NCBI GenBank assembly: GCA_040399685.1
Contig: JBBART010000010.1
Span: 62,001-126,000, forward strand
Length of the DNA stretch: 64,000 nucleotides
Reading direction: 5' to 3'
DNA from: CAIQQQ01 sp040399685
Lineage (GTDB): Bacteria; Pseudomonadota; Alphaproteobacteria; Acetobacterales; Acetobacteraceae
Shown: positions 11,281-21,164 of the stretch, piece by piece
How positions within the stretch are numbered: position 1 is the first letter of the stretch
Layout: the number at the start of each line of letters is the position of its first letter
Notes under the pieces: generated by a model
Told to the model about the DNA's origin: nothing
The model's database searches: none
What the model saw: only the letters and a program-made list of their open reading frames with translations
Program-made: the position numbers and the translations under genes

Positions 11281-11754
11281 TCAACGAACCGAGGTGATGG
11301 CGTTGCGGTTCTGCGCCCAGGCGGCTTCGTTCGAACCCAGGGCGACCGGACGGTCCTTGCCATAGGAGATCGTGGTGATGCGCGCCGACGACACGCCCTT
11401 GGCGACCAAATAATCGCGCGCAGCGGAAGCGCGGCGCTGGCCGAGAGCGATGTTGTATTCTTCGGTGCCGCGCTCGTCGGCGTTGCCGGCGACCTGAACG
11501 TTGTTCGAGGCATACTTGCCGAGCCATGCGGCCTGACGGTCGAGCGTGCCCTTGCCATCGGTCTGCAGGCTGCTCTTGTCGGTCGCGAAGAACACGCGAT
11601 CGCCAACGTTGGCGACCAGGTCTTCCTGGCTGCCAGGGGTCACGCTGGATGAGGTCGCGGTGGCGCCGTTGCCGGTGGAAGCGCCGGTGTCAGGGGTGGA
11701 GCAAGCGGCCAGCAGCGAAACGGCGGCGAAAGCGCCCAAAATTTTGATGTTCAT
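11281..11754 (-). CDS. pal: Peptidoglycan-associated lipoprotein Pal
   Basis: Outer-membrane lipoprotein that anchors the envelope to peptidoglycan and is the end-point of the Tol energy chain. The 157-residue product has a lipobox LLAAC at about residue 18 and a Ser/Thr/Gly-rich linker, then an OmpA-like domain with VFFATDKSSL, VAGNADERGTEEYNIALG and RRASAARDYLVAKGV, containing the diaminopimelate-binding Asp and Arg. The ATG at 11754 is required to place the lipobox. The 283-base gap upstream, behind a likely terminator after tolB, suggests that pal has its own promoter. Confidence 0.96.
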   Translation of the reverse strand: MNIKILGAFAAVSLLAACSTPDTGASTGNGATATSSSVTPGSQEDLVANVGDRVFFATDKSSLQTDGKGTLDRQAAWLGKYASNNVQVAGNADERGTEEYNIALGQRRASAARDYLVAKGVSSARITTISYGKDRPVALGSNEAAWAQNRNAITSVR

Positions 11755-11984
11755 CGGTAAGCGTCCCTGGATAAGGTTCGAGCAGGTGGAGCAACCCGCG
11801 GGACAACCCCCGGCGGGCAAAGCGAAGTTCGATCAAACGACGTCGTTGGCGACAAGAAATCCTGAGCAAAAAAATCGCGACGTCTGGGGTCCGAAGTAGA
11901 CCTTCGTTGCAAAGCGGGTCAAGGCACAGTGTCATCCGTGCCACACATGCCAAGTATGTCGTGGCTCATATGCAACAAAACGCC

Positions 11985-12018
11985 GTCGGGGCTGGAAAGT
12001 TGCATCTCCTGCCCCGAC
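11985..12018 (-). terminator. Probable terminator hairpin after tolB
   Basis: GTCGGGGC and GCCCCGAC form a perfect eight-base stem around an 18-base loop, followed on the minus strand by GGCGTTTTG. It lies 20 bases beyond the tolB stop. The loop is long and the T-run short, so termination may be partial. Apart from this hairpin I see no gene in the 11755-12037 gap. Confidence 0.45.
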
Positions 12019-12037
12019 AACGAATGGCAGTGTGAAA

Positions 12038-13435
12038 CTAACCCGGCAAAGGTCCCCATGCTGGCTCCGAGCCATCGGTCGGCGTTGCCACCTGGCGTTC
12101 GTTGAAGCCCGTGATGTCGATAGACACCAGATGCGCACTGAACCCGTTGCCCCGGCTGTCACGGGCCGCCGTCTCGCGCCAAAACATGATAACGCGGCCA
12201 TTGGGTGCGAAAGTCGGGCCTTCCACGTAATAGCTCTCGGACAGAATGCGCTCGCCTGAGCCGTCCGGCCGCATCACGCCGATGGCGAAAGTGGAGCCGA
12301 TGCGGGTGAAGGCGATCAGATCGCCACGCGGGCTCCAGACCGGGGTGCCGTAGCGGCCAGCCCCAAAGCTGATGCGCTTGGCCCCGCCGCCGCCCGCAGG
12401 CATGACGTAAAGCTGCTGGTCACCGCCCCGATCCGAGTTGAACACGATTTGTGTCCCATCCGGACTGTAGCACGGCGACACGTCAATCGAGCCCGAGTCG
12501 GTCAATCGGTTGGCACGCCGGCTGGCGAGATCGACAGAATACAGATCGGCATTGCCGTTCGCCGTGGCCTGCGACAACACAACCGAATTGCCGTCTGGCG
12601 CGAAGCGCGGCGACAGCGTCAGCCCGGCGAAATCGCCCAGCGGCTGCTGGCGGCCGGTGCCGAGGTCGAACAGATAGATGCGCGGCCGGTTGTTGGCGTA
12701 GCTCATGAACGCGATCTGGTCGCGGGTGGGATGGAAGCGCGGGCTTTTGGCGATCCACGACCCATCGGTGAGGAAGCGGTTGTTCTCGCTGTCCTGGTCC
12801 ATCACCGCCAGGCGCTTCACCCGGCGGTCACGCGGGCCGGAGCCTGCGATATAGACGATGCGGGTGTCGAAATAACCCTTCTCGCCCAGCAGCCGCTCAT
12901 AGATCACATCCGAAATGATATGCGCGATGCGACGCCAGTTGCCGAGCGTGGTGCTGTAGGCCGTGCCCTGGATCTGCTGACCGGGCAGCACGTCCCATAG
13001 GCGGAACTCAACACGCACCTTGTCGCCGCCCTGGCTCTCCACCCGCCCGGTGACGAGCGCCTGCGCGCCGATGCCCTTCCAGTTGGCAAAATTCGGCACG
13101 TCGCTCGGAGCGCCGATGAAGGCGGCCGGGTCGATGGTGCGAAACAGGCCGGAGCGGGACAGGTTGTTGGTGATAACGCCCGCAATGTCGCGGCCCAGCC
13201 GGCCGGCATCGCCGTCAGCGCCGGCAAAGGCCGGAATGGCGATCGGGATGGGATCGGTGCGCGCACGATCAACAACGATGGCGGCATCGGCCGGACCTGC
13301 GGGCGCGCCTTGGGCGAACGCGCGCGCGGGCAACCAGAGAGCAGCGCTCCCCACGGCAAGGCCGCGACGGCTGACGCTGAACGCGCTGCTGGTCAGGTCT
13401 GCAAGCGGCTGAGAGGGCATCGGCGGCTTGGTCAT
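12038..13435 (-). CDS. tolB: Tol-Pal system beta-propeller protein TolB
   Basis: Periplasmic protein with an N-terminal domain and a six-bladed propeller that binds Pal. The 465-residue product has the expected repeats in its second half (SPRFHPTRDQIAFMSYAN, LSPRFAPDGNSVVLS, VSPCYSPDGTQIVFNSDRGG, TPVWSPRGDLIAFT). The N-terminal segment reads SRRGLAVGSAALWLPARAFA, which resembles a twin-arginine signal rather than the Sec signal of enterobacterial TolB. The start is either ATG 13435 or ATG 13420; neither has a strong ribosome site. Confidence 0.95.
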   Translation of the reverse strand: MTKPPMPSQPLADLTSSAFSVSRRGLAVGSAALWLPARAFAQGAPAGPADAAIVVDRARTDPIPIAIPAFAGADGDAGRLGRDIAGVITNNLSRSGLFRTIDPAAFIGAPSDVPNFANWKGIGAQALVTGRVESQGGDKVRVEFRLWDVLPGQQIQGTAYSTTLGNWRRIAHIISDVIYERLLGEKGYFDTRIVYIAGSGPRDRRVKRLAVMDQDSENNRFLTDGSWIAKSPRFHPTRDQIAFMSYANNRPRIYLFDLGTGRQQPLGDFAGLTLSPRFAPDGNSVVLSQATANGNADLYSVDLASRRANRLTDSGSIDVSPCYSPDGTQIVFNSDRGGDQQLYVMPAGGGGAKRISFGAGRYGTPVWSPRGDLIAFTRIGSTFAIGVMRPDGSGERILSESYYVEGPTFAPNGRVIMFWRETAARDSRGNGFSAHLVSIDITGFNERQVATPTDGSEPAWGPLPG

Positions 13436-13493
13436 ATTGGGCACCCGGATATGGTTCTGGGAAAATTCATCGACGCACGAAGTTGGCACGACA

Positions 13494-14453
13494 TTAAGGC
13501 TGAAAGACGAAGGTTAGTTTCTGGATGCTTCCAAGTTTGTCACGCGGGAGTGGCAACGAGGCACAGCGCGGGTCTAGAATGGCCCGCTGGGCACGCTCGA
13601 AAAACACATTCAGGCGTGGTTCGCCCTGCACCCGGCCGCGGTCTTCGGGCGCAATCTCTACCAATCGTGCGGTGCCCGTGGCATCGGTGGTCACGGTCAG
13701 GCGCACCCGCATCTTTTCCAGATCGAGCGCACCGGCATCCTTGGTCCAGCATTCGCGCACACGATCGCCGATCGCGCCGCGCTGGGCGGCCGACAGCTGG
13801 GAATTGATATCACCCGTCGGGCTGCCACCGCCGTTCGGCGCGCCGCCGGACGTGGGGTTGGCGCGCGCCTTCGGTGGCTCCGCCTGCCTCTGCAGGGCGC
13901 GGAGCTTTTCCAGCGTGTTGTTCAACTCATTGCTCTCAGGCGCCGCATTCTTGGTCACGTTCGGCTGCGACGTCTTGCTTGGTGGCGCCGGCGGTGGCGG
14001 CACCAGGGGCGGCGGCAGCGGCAGAGGCGGCGCGGGCGGCGTCGGTTGGGGCGGCGCGGGTGGCGTCGGCGGCGGTGGCGGCACCGGCGGCAGGGGCGAC
14101 GGCGTCGGGTCCGGCGGTGGCGGCGGCGTGGGTGCCGGCGGCGCGGGCTCGGGCACCACCGTTGGGGGCGGTGGCGGTGGCTCGGGCGGCTGCGGCTTTG
14201 GCGGCTCCGGAGCCGGCTCAGGCGCAGGTGACGGCACAGACGTGGCGGCAGGCGCCGGCACCGGCGCCGGCTTGTCCGCCTTGATCGATGGCGTTGGCGG
14301 CGCGACCATTTCCATCGTCACCGCAACCTCCTGCGGCTCCTCCGGCGGCGCGTCACGCTCCGGCAACGCGACCATGAGGCCAGCGAGCAGAACAACATGC
14401 ACCACGAGCGACACAAGGCCCGCCCGTTGCATGGGAGTATTGGAAAAGCGCAC
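13494..14453 (-). CDS. tolA: TolA-type energy-transducing protein, proline-rich
   Basis: Inner-membrane anchored, periplasm-spanning subunit of the Tol complex. The start is GTG 14453: GAGGGA lies a few bases upstream and the tolR stop is only ten bases away, whereas an earlier in-frame start would add about 33 unconserved residues inside tolR. The 319 residues comprise one membrane helix (LVSLVVHVVLLAGLMVAL), a Pro-rich spacer of roughly 110 residues instead of the long Ala/Lys helix of E. coli TolA, and a C-terminal domain with RVRECWTKDAG and DKLGSIQKLTFVFQP. Confidence 0.88.
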   Translation of the reverse strand: MRFSNTPMQRAGLVSLVVHVVLLAGLMVALPERDAPPEEPQEVAVTMEMVAPPTPSIKADKPAPVPAPAATSVPSPAPEPAPEPPKPQPPEPPPPPPTVVPEPAPPAPTPPPPPDPTPSPLPPVPPPPPTPPAPPQPTPPAPPLPLPPPLVPPPPAPPSKTSQPNVTKNAAPESNELNNTLEKLRALQRQAEPPKARANPTSGGAPNGGGSPTGDINSQLSAAQRGAIGDRVRECWTKDAGALDLEKMRVRLTVTTDATGTARLVEIAPEDRGRVQGEPRLNVFFERAQRAILDPRCASLPLPRDKLGSIQKLTFVFQP

Positions 14454-14463
14454 CGTCAGTCCC

Positions 14464-14973
14464 TCAAGGACGCGCGGGCGGTCGCGCGGCGGTCGGTTGC
14501 GGTGCGCGCGCGGCGGGCGCAGCACCGGCCGGAGCGGCGGAGGCAGGCGCACCGGATGGGTCGCTCAGCAGCGCCATCTTGGTGAAGCCACCCTGGGTGA
14601 TAACCGCCATCACTTCCAGCATGCGGCCATAGGCGTTGCCCTTGTCGCCGCGCACCAAAATCTTCTTGTCGGCATTGCCCTCGGCGATGGCGCGCAGTTT
14701 CACCACCAGATCGGGAAGTTGCACCTCCTCCTCCTGGAGGAACACCTGGCCCTGGGCATTGACCGACACCGTCAAAGGCTTGTCGTCCTGCGGGGCCGCC
14801 GAGGCGCTGGCCTTGGGCAGGTCCACATTGACGGCCGATGTCAGCAGCGGCGCCGTCACCATGAAGATGATGAGCAGCACCAGCATCACGTCCACCATCG
14901 GCGTGACGTTGATCTCGGCCATCGGCTGATAACGACCGGCCTTCTTGCCGCCGCCGAGGGGACCCATCGCCAT
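14464..14973 (-). CDS. tolR: ExbD/TolR family protein
   Basis: Proton-channel subunit that works with TolQ to energise TolA. The 169-residue protein has a single N-terminal membrane helix with the essential aspartate in INVTPMVDVMLVLLIIFMV, followed by a periplasmic domain (VSVNAQGQVFLQEEEV, KKILVRGDKGNAYGRMLEVM). An Ala/Pro-rich tail of about 35 residues extends past the usual end. It starts three bases after the tolQ stop. Confidence 0.95.
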   Translation of the reverse strand: MAMGPLGGGKKAGRYQPMAEINVTPMVDVMLVLLIIFMVTAPLLTSAVNVDLPKASASAAPQDDKPLTVSVNAQGQVFLQEEEVQLPDLVVKLRAIAEGNADKKILVRGDKGNAYGRMLEVMAVITQGGFTKMALLSDPSGAPASAAPAGAAPAARAPQPTAARPPARP

Positions 14974-14976
14974 GAC

Positions 14977-15696
14977 TCAGCCCCGCTCTTCGGTCTGACG
15001 CGACAGGATGGCGCCGAACTCGGTGCCAAAACCCTCAAGACGACCAGCAAAGCGCGTCAGATTGGTGCCGATCATGTTGTAGGCGAGCATCGCGGGAATG
15101 GCGGCCACAAGGCCAATGGCTGTGGCGAACAACGCCTCGGCGATACCCGGCCCAACGGTGACGAGGCTGGTGTTCTTCTGGGCCGCGATGGCGGTGAAGG
15201 TGTGCATGATGCCCCACACCGTGCCGAACAGCCCCACGAAGGTGGCCGACGAACCAACGGAGGCGAGGAACACCATCCACCGCTCCATCCGCTCCATCTC
15301 GCGCTGGATGGTCACGTTCATGGCGCGGTCAACCCGCTCGCGCACGAAGCTGGAGCGCAGATCGGTGCCGGATGCGCGCAGGCTGCGACGCCATTCGCTC
15401 ATCGCGGCGCCGAACACGGCGGCCATCGGATGGGTCGGCTTGGCGCCTTCATCTTCATAGAGTTCATCAAGGCTGCCGCCGGACCAGAAGCGGTCCTCGA
15501 ACGCATCGGCGGCGCGTGCGGCGCGGCGCATCGATGTCACCTTCTCAAACACGATGGCCCACACCCAGACCGAGGCTGCCAGCAGCATGATGATGACGAT
15601 TTGGACGACGATGTCGGCCTGCATGAACAGGCCAGGAATCGATACGCTGCCCATGGCAGCGGCCCCAAGATTTGTCGCGTCTACTGCCCGGTCCAC
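14977..15696 (-). CDS. tolQ: MotA/TolQ/ExbB proton channel family protein
   Basis: Polytopic inner-membrane subunit of the Tol proton channel. The 239 residues contain the first membrane helix (DIVVQIVIIMLLAASVWVW), a large cytoplasmic loop, and the paired helices around SVGSSATFVGLFGTVWGIM and ALFATAIGLVAAIPAMLAYN, which are strongly conserved in TolQ. The start is probably GTG 15696, four bases after the ybgC stop; an ATG at 15654 is an alternative. Confidence 0.95.
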   Translation of the reverse strand: MDRAVDATNLGAAAMGSVSIPGLFMQADIVVQIVIIMLLAASVWVWAIVFEKVTSMRRAARAADAFEDRFWSGGSLDELYEDEGAKPTHPMAAVFGAAMSEWRRSLRASGTDLRSSFVRERVDRAMNVTIQREMERMERWMVFLASVGSSATFVGLFGTVWGIMHTFTAIAAQKNTSLVTVGPGIAEALFATAIGLVAAIPAMLAYNMIGTNLTRFAGRLEGFGTEFGAILSRQTEERG

Positions 15697-15699
15697 GTG

Positions 15700-16148
15700 T
15701 CAGCTCTCCTTCATATAGCAAGCGGGCAAACGGCAAGCGGCCGTCTCATCCATCATGTGCGCAAGGCCAGATCGCCAGCGCGGCGGAATTCGGGCTGGCC
15801 TGGCGGTCTCGGCGTTCACGCACGCCAGCAGCACTTCAGCGTTCACGATCATCCGATCGCCCAGCAAAATGGTCTGGCGCAGTTCAACCGACGCGCCGCG
15901 CAAGGCGGTGGGGATGGTCTGCACGATCAACACATCGTCAAGTCGTGCGGGAGCCAAATAGTCCAGTTTGACGCGCCGCACCATGAAGATCAGTCCATGT
16001 TGGGCAGCCATGTCGGAATGGGCGATGCCAAGGTCGCGCAGCGCCTCGGTTCGGGCGCGCTCGGCAAAGCGCAGATAATTGGCGTAATACACCACCCCGC
16101 CGGCGTCTGTGTCTTCGTAATAGACCCGAATCGGGAAGCAATGCGGGC

Positions 16149-16152
<4 letters not shown>
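15700..16152 (-). CDS. ybgC: Tol-Pal system-associated acyl-CoA thioesterase YbgC
   Basis: Hot-dog fold thioesterase that co-occurs with tol-pal and acts on short acyl-CoA or acyl-ACP in the cytoplasm. The 150-residue protein shows the 4HBT signature RVYYEDTDAGGVVYYANYL with the catalytic Asp, and FAERARTEAL. Its ATG at 16152 overlaps the ruvB stop in an ATGA junction, which fixes the start. An in-frame upstream extension lies wholly within ruvB. Confidence 0.94.
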
Positions 16153-17179
<1,027 letters not shown>

Positions 17180-17183
<4 letters not shown>

Positions 17184-17779
17184 CGCGCCAGATCCTTCAG
17201 CCCGTCACGAATAAGACTGTCCAGCGTGGCGGCATCGCCCTGCCGTTCCATCGCCTTGGCCACAGCACCAACAACCTCCGGCCGGCGATAGCCGAGATTG
17301 ACGAGCGCCGAGATCGCATCCGTTTCCACCCCGCCCGACGGCGGCAACACCGGCGAGAACCCAACGCCCACCGGCATGGCGCCGGCTTTTTCCCGCAATT
17401 CCGTCAACAACCGCACCGCCAGCTTGGCGCCCACCCCGGCCGCCCGGGTCAACGCGCCGCGATCGCCCGCCTGGATGGCCGCGATCAACTCGCGCGGGCT
17501 CAGCGCCGAGAGAATGTTCAGCGCCACTTTCGCGCCCACGCCCTGCACTGTGGTCAACAGGCGAAACCACTCGCGCTCCGCTGATTCAGCAAACCCGTAC
17601 AGCGTGATCGCGTCCTCACGCACCTGCATTTCGGTCAGCACCACCGCCAACTCCGGCGCCATCGGCAGAGCGGACAGCGTGCGGGTGGAGGCATGAACCA
17701 GATAGCCAACGCCGCCCACATCCACCACGCAGCGGTCCTGCTCCAGCAGCACCACACGGCCCGTCAGTTGCGCAATCAT
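17180..17779 (-). CDS. ruvA: Holliday junction branch migration protein RuvA
   Basis: Tetrameric junction-binding protein that loads RuvB. The 199-residue product starts MIAQLTGRVV, has the OB-fold segment VDVGGVGYLVHAS, the helix-hairpin-helix pair around LLTTVQGVGAKVALNILS and LTRAAGVGAKLAVRLLTELREK, and a C-terminal domain with ALVNLGYRRPEV. The ATG at 17779 gives the conserved N-terminus and overlaps ruvC by four bases. Confidence 0.96.
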
Positions 17780-18282
17780 GCCATCACCTTTCCGGCGGCC
17801 CACGCGGTGCGGCTGGCGCGGTGATGGGCGTGGCAGATGGCCACCGCCAGCGCATCGGACGCATCGGCGCGCTTCAGCGTGGCCCCGGGCAGCAACCTGC
17901 GCACCATCATGGCCACCTGCTCCTTGTCCGCCCCGCCGGTGCCGACCACCGCCAGCTTGACCGTCTTGGCGCCATATTCCGCCACCGACAGCCCCGCCAT
18001 CGCCGGCACCAGCAACGCCACACCGCGGGCATAGCCCAGCTTGAGCGTGGCCGATCCGTTGCGGTTGACGTAGGTTTCCTCAACCGCCGCCTCGGTGGGT
18101 TTGTATTCTTCGATCAGCTTGGCCAGCGCATATTGCAGCGCGCACAGCCGCAGCGGCACACTGTCATCGCTGTCGGTGGCAATGACGCCATCGGCCACAT
18201 GCCGCAATCGGTTGCCGTCGCTCTCCAGCAAGCCCCAGCCGGTAAAGCGCAGCCCGGGATCGATGCCGAGCAGCAGCGTCAC
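17776..18282 (-). CDS. ruvC: Crossover junction endodeoxyribonuclease RuvC
   Basis: Holliday-junction resolvase with an RNase H fold. The 168 residues include GIDPGLRFTGWGLLE with the first catalytic Asp, AAVEETYVNRNGSATLKLGYARG with the catalytic Glu, and KRADASDALAVAICHAHH with the final acidic residues. Translation starts at GTG 18282, which overlaps the yebC stop (GTGA). Confidence 0.96.
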   Translation of the reverse strand: MTLLLGIDPGLRFTGWGLLESDGNRLRHVADGVIATDSDDSVPLRLCALQYALAKLIEEYKPTEAAVEETYVNRNGSATLKLGYARGVALLVPAMAGLSVAEYGAKTVKLAVVGTGGADKEQVAMMVRRLLPGATLKRADASDALAVAICHAHHRASRTAWAAGKVMA

Positions 18283-19028
18283 GCTGACAGCTTCGCCATC
18301 ACGTCGTCTGGAATGTCGAAATTGGCATACACATTCTGCACGTCGTCATCCTCATCCAGAACGTCGAGCAGCTTCAGCAACGTTGCGGCGCGGTCCTCGT
18401 CCAGCGTGACGCTCGTGGAAGGCCGCCAGTCGAGCTTGGCCTCCTCGGGCGCACCGAACCGGGCTTCGAGGGCGTCGCGCACCGCGAAGAAATCCTCCAC
18501 CGGTGTGGTAATTTCATGGCCATCCGCATTGCTCTCGGCGTTGTCCGCACCCGCCTCGATCGCCGCTTCCAGCATATCGTCCTCACTGGCCGCCGAGGCT
18601 GGATAGCGCACCACGCCGAGCCGGGAGAACATAAAAGACACCGCGTTCGTCTCGCCCAGCGCCCCGCCATATTTGTTGAACGCGGCGCGCACCACAGAAG
18701 CCGTGCGGTTACGGTTGTCGGTCAGCGTCTCGATGATCACCGCAACGCCGGCCGGGCCATAGCCTTCGTAGCGCACTTCCACATAATCATCGCTGCCGCC
18801 GGCACCCGCCGCCTTCTTAATGGCACGCTCGATGGTGTCACGCGGCATGTTCATCTGCCGCGCCACCGTCACGGCCGCGCGCAGCCGCGGGTTGGCCTGC
18901 GGATCTGGCAGGCCTGACTTCGCGGCAACGGTGATCTCGCGGATGATCTTGCCAAAGGCACGGCCACGCTTGGCGTCCTGCGCACCCTTGCGGTGCATGA
19001 TGTTCTTGAACTGGCTATGGCCGGCCAT
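18279..19028 (-). CDS. yebC: YebC/PmpR family transcriptional regulator
   Basis: Widely conserved protein of 249 residues starting MAGHSQFKNIMHRKGAQDAKRG; the opening MAGHSxxxNIxHRK is diagnostic. Family members act as DNA-binding regulators, and more recent work ties them to translation of difficult sequences, so the exact role here is uncertain. It is normally linked to ruvC, as here. It starts 24 bases after the bioY stop. Confidence 0.95.
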   Translation of the reverse strand: MAGHSQFKNIMHRKGAQDAKRGRAFGKIIREITVAAKSGLPDPQANPRLRAAVTVARQMNMPRDTIERAIKKAAGAGGSDDYVEVRYEGYGPAGVAVIIETLTDNRNRTASVVRAAFNKYGGALGETNAVSFMFSRLGVVRYPASAASEDDMLEAAIEAGADNAESNADGHEITTPVEDFFAVRDALEARFGAPEEAKLDWRPSTSVTLDEDRAATLLKLLDVLDEDDDVQNVYANFDIPDDVMAKLSA

Positions 19029-19052
19029 GACAGATTCTCCGCAGGCTTTCGA

Positions 19053-19574
19053 TCAGACCGTGTGACGCGGCATGACGGCCGAGAACGCCCAAGCCAGCGC
19101 GGCCTTGACCACGTCACCCAGCAGGAACGGCACCACGCCGGCGGCGATCGCACGCTCCACGCCCACGAACTGCGACAGCCAGGCAGCGCCAGCAGCATAG
19201 ATGACGACCGTCGCCACAACCATGGCACCCGCACGCTGCACATGGCCGCGCGCCGAACCCACGATCAGCATGGCGGCGAGCATACCCACCAAATAGCCAG
19301 CCGTCGGGCCAGCCAAAACCTGCAACCCTGCGCCCGAGGCGAACACCGGCAGGCCAAGTGCGCCTTCAACCAGATAGGCCACCATGGCGGCCACACCCAG
19401 CCTTGCGCCCGACACGCCGGCAATGGCCAGCACCGCGAAGGTTTGCAGCGTCATCGGCACCGGCCAAAACGGCACGCTGATATGGGCCGAGGCTGCGATC
19501 AACAGGCTCAAACCCAGCGCCTGCGCCCCAAAGATGGCATGCTGGCTGTTCTTGGTGGCGATGGCGGTGGTCAT
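19053..19574 (-). CDS. bioY: Biotin transporter BioY
   Basis: Substrate-binding integral membrane component of an ECF-type biotin importer. The 173 residues form about six hydrophobic helices with the BioY features ISVPFWPVPMTLQTFAVLAIAG, LVEGALGLPVFASG and GPTAGYLVGMLAAM. No bioM or bioN lies nearby, so it acts either alone, as reported for some solitary BioY proteins, or with distant ATPases. I saw no convincing BioR-type operator in the 34-base upstream gap. Confidence 0.93.
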   Translation of the reverse strand: MTTAIATKNSQHAIFGAQALGLSLLIAASAHISVPFWPVPMTLQTFAVLAIAGVSGARLGVAAMVAYLVEGALGLPVFASGAGLQVLAGPTAGYLVGMLAAMLIVGSARGHVQRAGAMVVATVVIYAAGAAWLSQFVGVERAIAAGVVPFLLGDVVKAALAWAFSAVMPRHTV

Positions 19575-19608
19575 GCGACTGTCCTACTGCAAAAAGGTTT
19601 AGCGGTTC

Positions 19609-20424
19609 TTACGATGTGGGCATCGTCTGGGAAAGACGGCCACCCTGGCGCACCGGCTCCACACGCACGGCAAGCCCGGTGGCGTCGTCGGTTTCCACGA
19701 ACACGCCGCATAATGTGACAGGACCATCGGCAGGCGCCAGCCGGTCACCCGGCATTTTCCGCCAGAACCGCGCGGCGGAGCCTTCCTTGGACATGCCGAT
19801 CACGCTGTCATAATCGCCGCACATGCCGGCATCGGACTGAAATGCGGTGCCGCCCGGCAAAATCTGGTGATCGGCCGACGGGCAATGCGTGTGGGTGCCG
19901 ACGACAAGGCTGACCTGGCCATCGAAGCTGTGGCCGAACGCCATCTTCTCGCTGGTGGCCTCGCCGTGGAAATCGATCACGATGGCTGAAACGGTGGTGC
20001 CCATCTTGTGCTTCGACAATTCCACGGCACTGGCGCGGAACGGGCAATCCAGCGGGTCCATGAACAGCCGGCCCATGGCATTCAGCACCAAAGCCCGGCG
20101 GCCGTCATGCAAGGTGGCGACAACGCTGCCCAAACCCGGCGTGCCGGGTGGGAAATTCAGCGGGCGTATGAGGCGCGGGTGATCGTTGATATAGGCGGCC
20201 AGTTCCTTGCGATCCCAGGCGTGGTTGCCCAGCGTGATCACATCTGCGCCAGCCTTGAACAGCGACTCGGCCATATCCGGCGCCAGGCCGAAGCCGTGGC
20301 TGGCGTTCTCGCCATTGATGATCGCCAGATCGATGCGCATCGCGGCCCGCAGGCCGGGCAAGGCGGCACAGGCGGCTTCACGGCCGGCGCGGCCGATCAC
20401 ATCGCCCAGAAACAGGATTCGCAT
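19609..20424 (-). CDS. YmdB-family metallophosphoesterase
   Basis: Calcineurin-like phosphoesterase of 271 residues in the TIGR00282/YmdB family, whose characterised members hydrolyse 2',3'-cyclic nucleotides. Metal ligands are visible in FLGDVIGRAGR, INGENASHGFG, TLGNHAWDRKE, IDFHGEATSEK and VVGTHTHCPSAD. It starts one base after the cyclo-ligase stop. Linkage to 5-formyl-THF cyclo-ligase and yebC is recurrent in Alphaproteobacteria. Confidence 0.9.
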   Translation of the reverse strand: MRILFLGDVIGRAGREAACAALPGLRAAMRIDLAIINGENASHGFGLAPDMAESLFKAGADVITLGNHAWDRKELAAYINDHPRLIRPLNFPPGTPGLGSVVATLHDGRRALVLNAMGRLFMDPLDCPFRASAVELSKHKMGTTVSAIVIDFHGEATSEKMAFGHSFDGQVSLVVGTHTHCPSADHQILPGGTAFQSDAGMCGDYDSVIGMSKEGSAARFWRKMPGDRLAPADGPVTLCGVFVETDDATGLAVRVEPVRQGGRLSQTMPTS

Positions 20425-20425
20425 C

Positions 20426-20995
20426 TCAGATGGGTCTTTCGAACAAAATCACGCCAGCCTCGGTGGCCACGGCATCAAGCGGCGCGTCATAGGCCCCAAC
20501 GGGCACTTCGTCGAGTTCCTGTGCCGCGAAGGCGCAGCCGATGGCGCGCGCATGCGGCAGTCGGGCCAGCGTGCGGTCGTAAAACCCGCCGCCATAGCCG
20601 AGCCTGCGCCCAGCGCGGTCGAACGCCAGCAGCGGCACCAGCAGATAGCTGGGGTCGAGCACCGGCCCATCTGGGCGCATGGTGCCGAACCGCTCCTGAA
20701 TCATGGGTGCGCCGGGGTGCCATTGCCGAAAAATCAACGGGTTGCCGCGCCCTTTGGTCTCAGGCAGCACGATGGAGTGGCCGCGCTGGTGCAAGGTTTC
20801 GAGCAACGGGCGAATATCGATCTCGTCCGCCATCGGCCAGAAGCCGCTGACAATATCGCCGGACCGCGGCGGGATGGTCGCCAGAACATGCGCGCCCAGT
20901 TGAACCCCAAAGGCAGGATTCAGCCCCACCCTCGCCTTGAGGGCGCGAAGCCGGGCTTCCTGCTTGGCATCGATGGTGGGGCGTGGATCAGTCAA
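20426..20995 (-). CDS. 5-formyltetrahydrofolate cyclo-ligase
   Basis: Converts 5-formyl-THF to 5,10-methenyl-THF using ATP, returning a storage folate to the active pool. The 189-residue protein has VSGFWPMADEIDIRPL near the first third, IVLPETKGRG, and the nucleotide-binding C-terminal signature LAFDRAGRRLGYGGGFYDRTLA. The start is probably TTG 20995, since no ATG is available before the conserved region. It lies directly downstream of 6S RNA and zapA, the arrangement also seen around E. coli ssrS. Confidence 0.93.
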   Translation of the reverse strand: MTDPRPTIDAKQEARLRALKARVGLNPAFGVQLGAHVLATIPPRSGDIVSGFWPMADEIDIRPLLETLHQRGHSIVLPETKGRGNPLIFRQWHPGAPMIQERFGTMRPDGPVLDPSYLLVPLLAFDRAGRRLGYGGGFYDRTLARLPHARAIGCAFAAQELDEVPVGAYDAPLDAVATEAGVILFERPI

Positions 20996-21002
20996 AAGGT
21001 GC

Positions 21003-21160
21003 GGAGCCGCCGAAGCCGTTGGAATGTCATCCTCCCAAGGCCTGCGTGAGCAGGTGGGTACCAGGTACCGAGACCAAGATCTCGACAGCGCCAGTCCCCG
21101 GGAGGTTGCTTATTGGCCCTGGGGATGAGCGACCTGACGCACCCAGCAGCCCCGCCCCCT
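21003..21160 (-). ncRNA. ssrS: 6S RNA, boundaries approximate
   Basis: The gap between zapA and the cyclo-ligase is where 6S RNA lies in many Proteobacteria. The minus-strand sequence can fold as a long rod. CCTCCC near 21100 pairs with GGGAGG near 21035 around an inner arm that includes the hairpin CGAGA-TCTTGG-TCTCG and CCTGC-TCAC-GCAGG. Outside the stem, unpaired tracts (5' CCAATAAGCAA, 3' ATGACATTCCAA) could form the open-promoter-like bubble that binds RNA polymerase. The call rests on context and hand folding. Confidence 0.72.
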
Positions 21161-21164
21161 ATAG

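Noticed and set aside
14000..14270. Low-complexity GGCGGC/GCCGCC tract as a simple repeat or insertion
   Set aside because: It stays in frame and encodes the TolA proline-rich spacer, so it is coding sequence.
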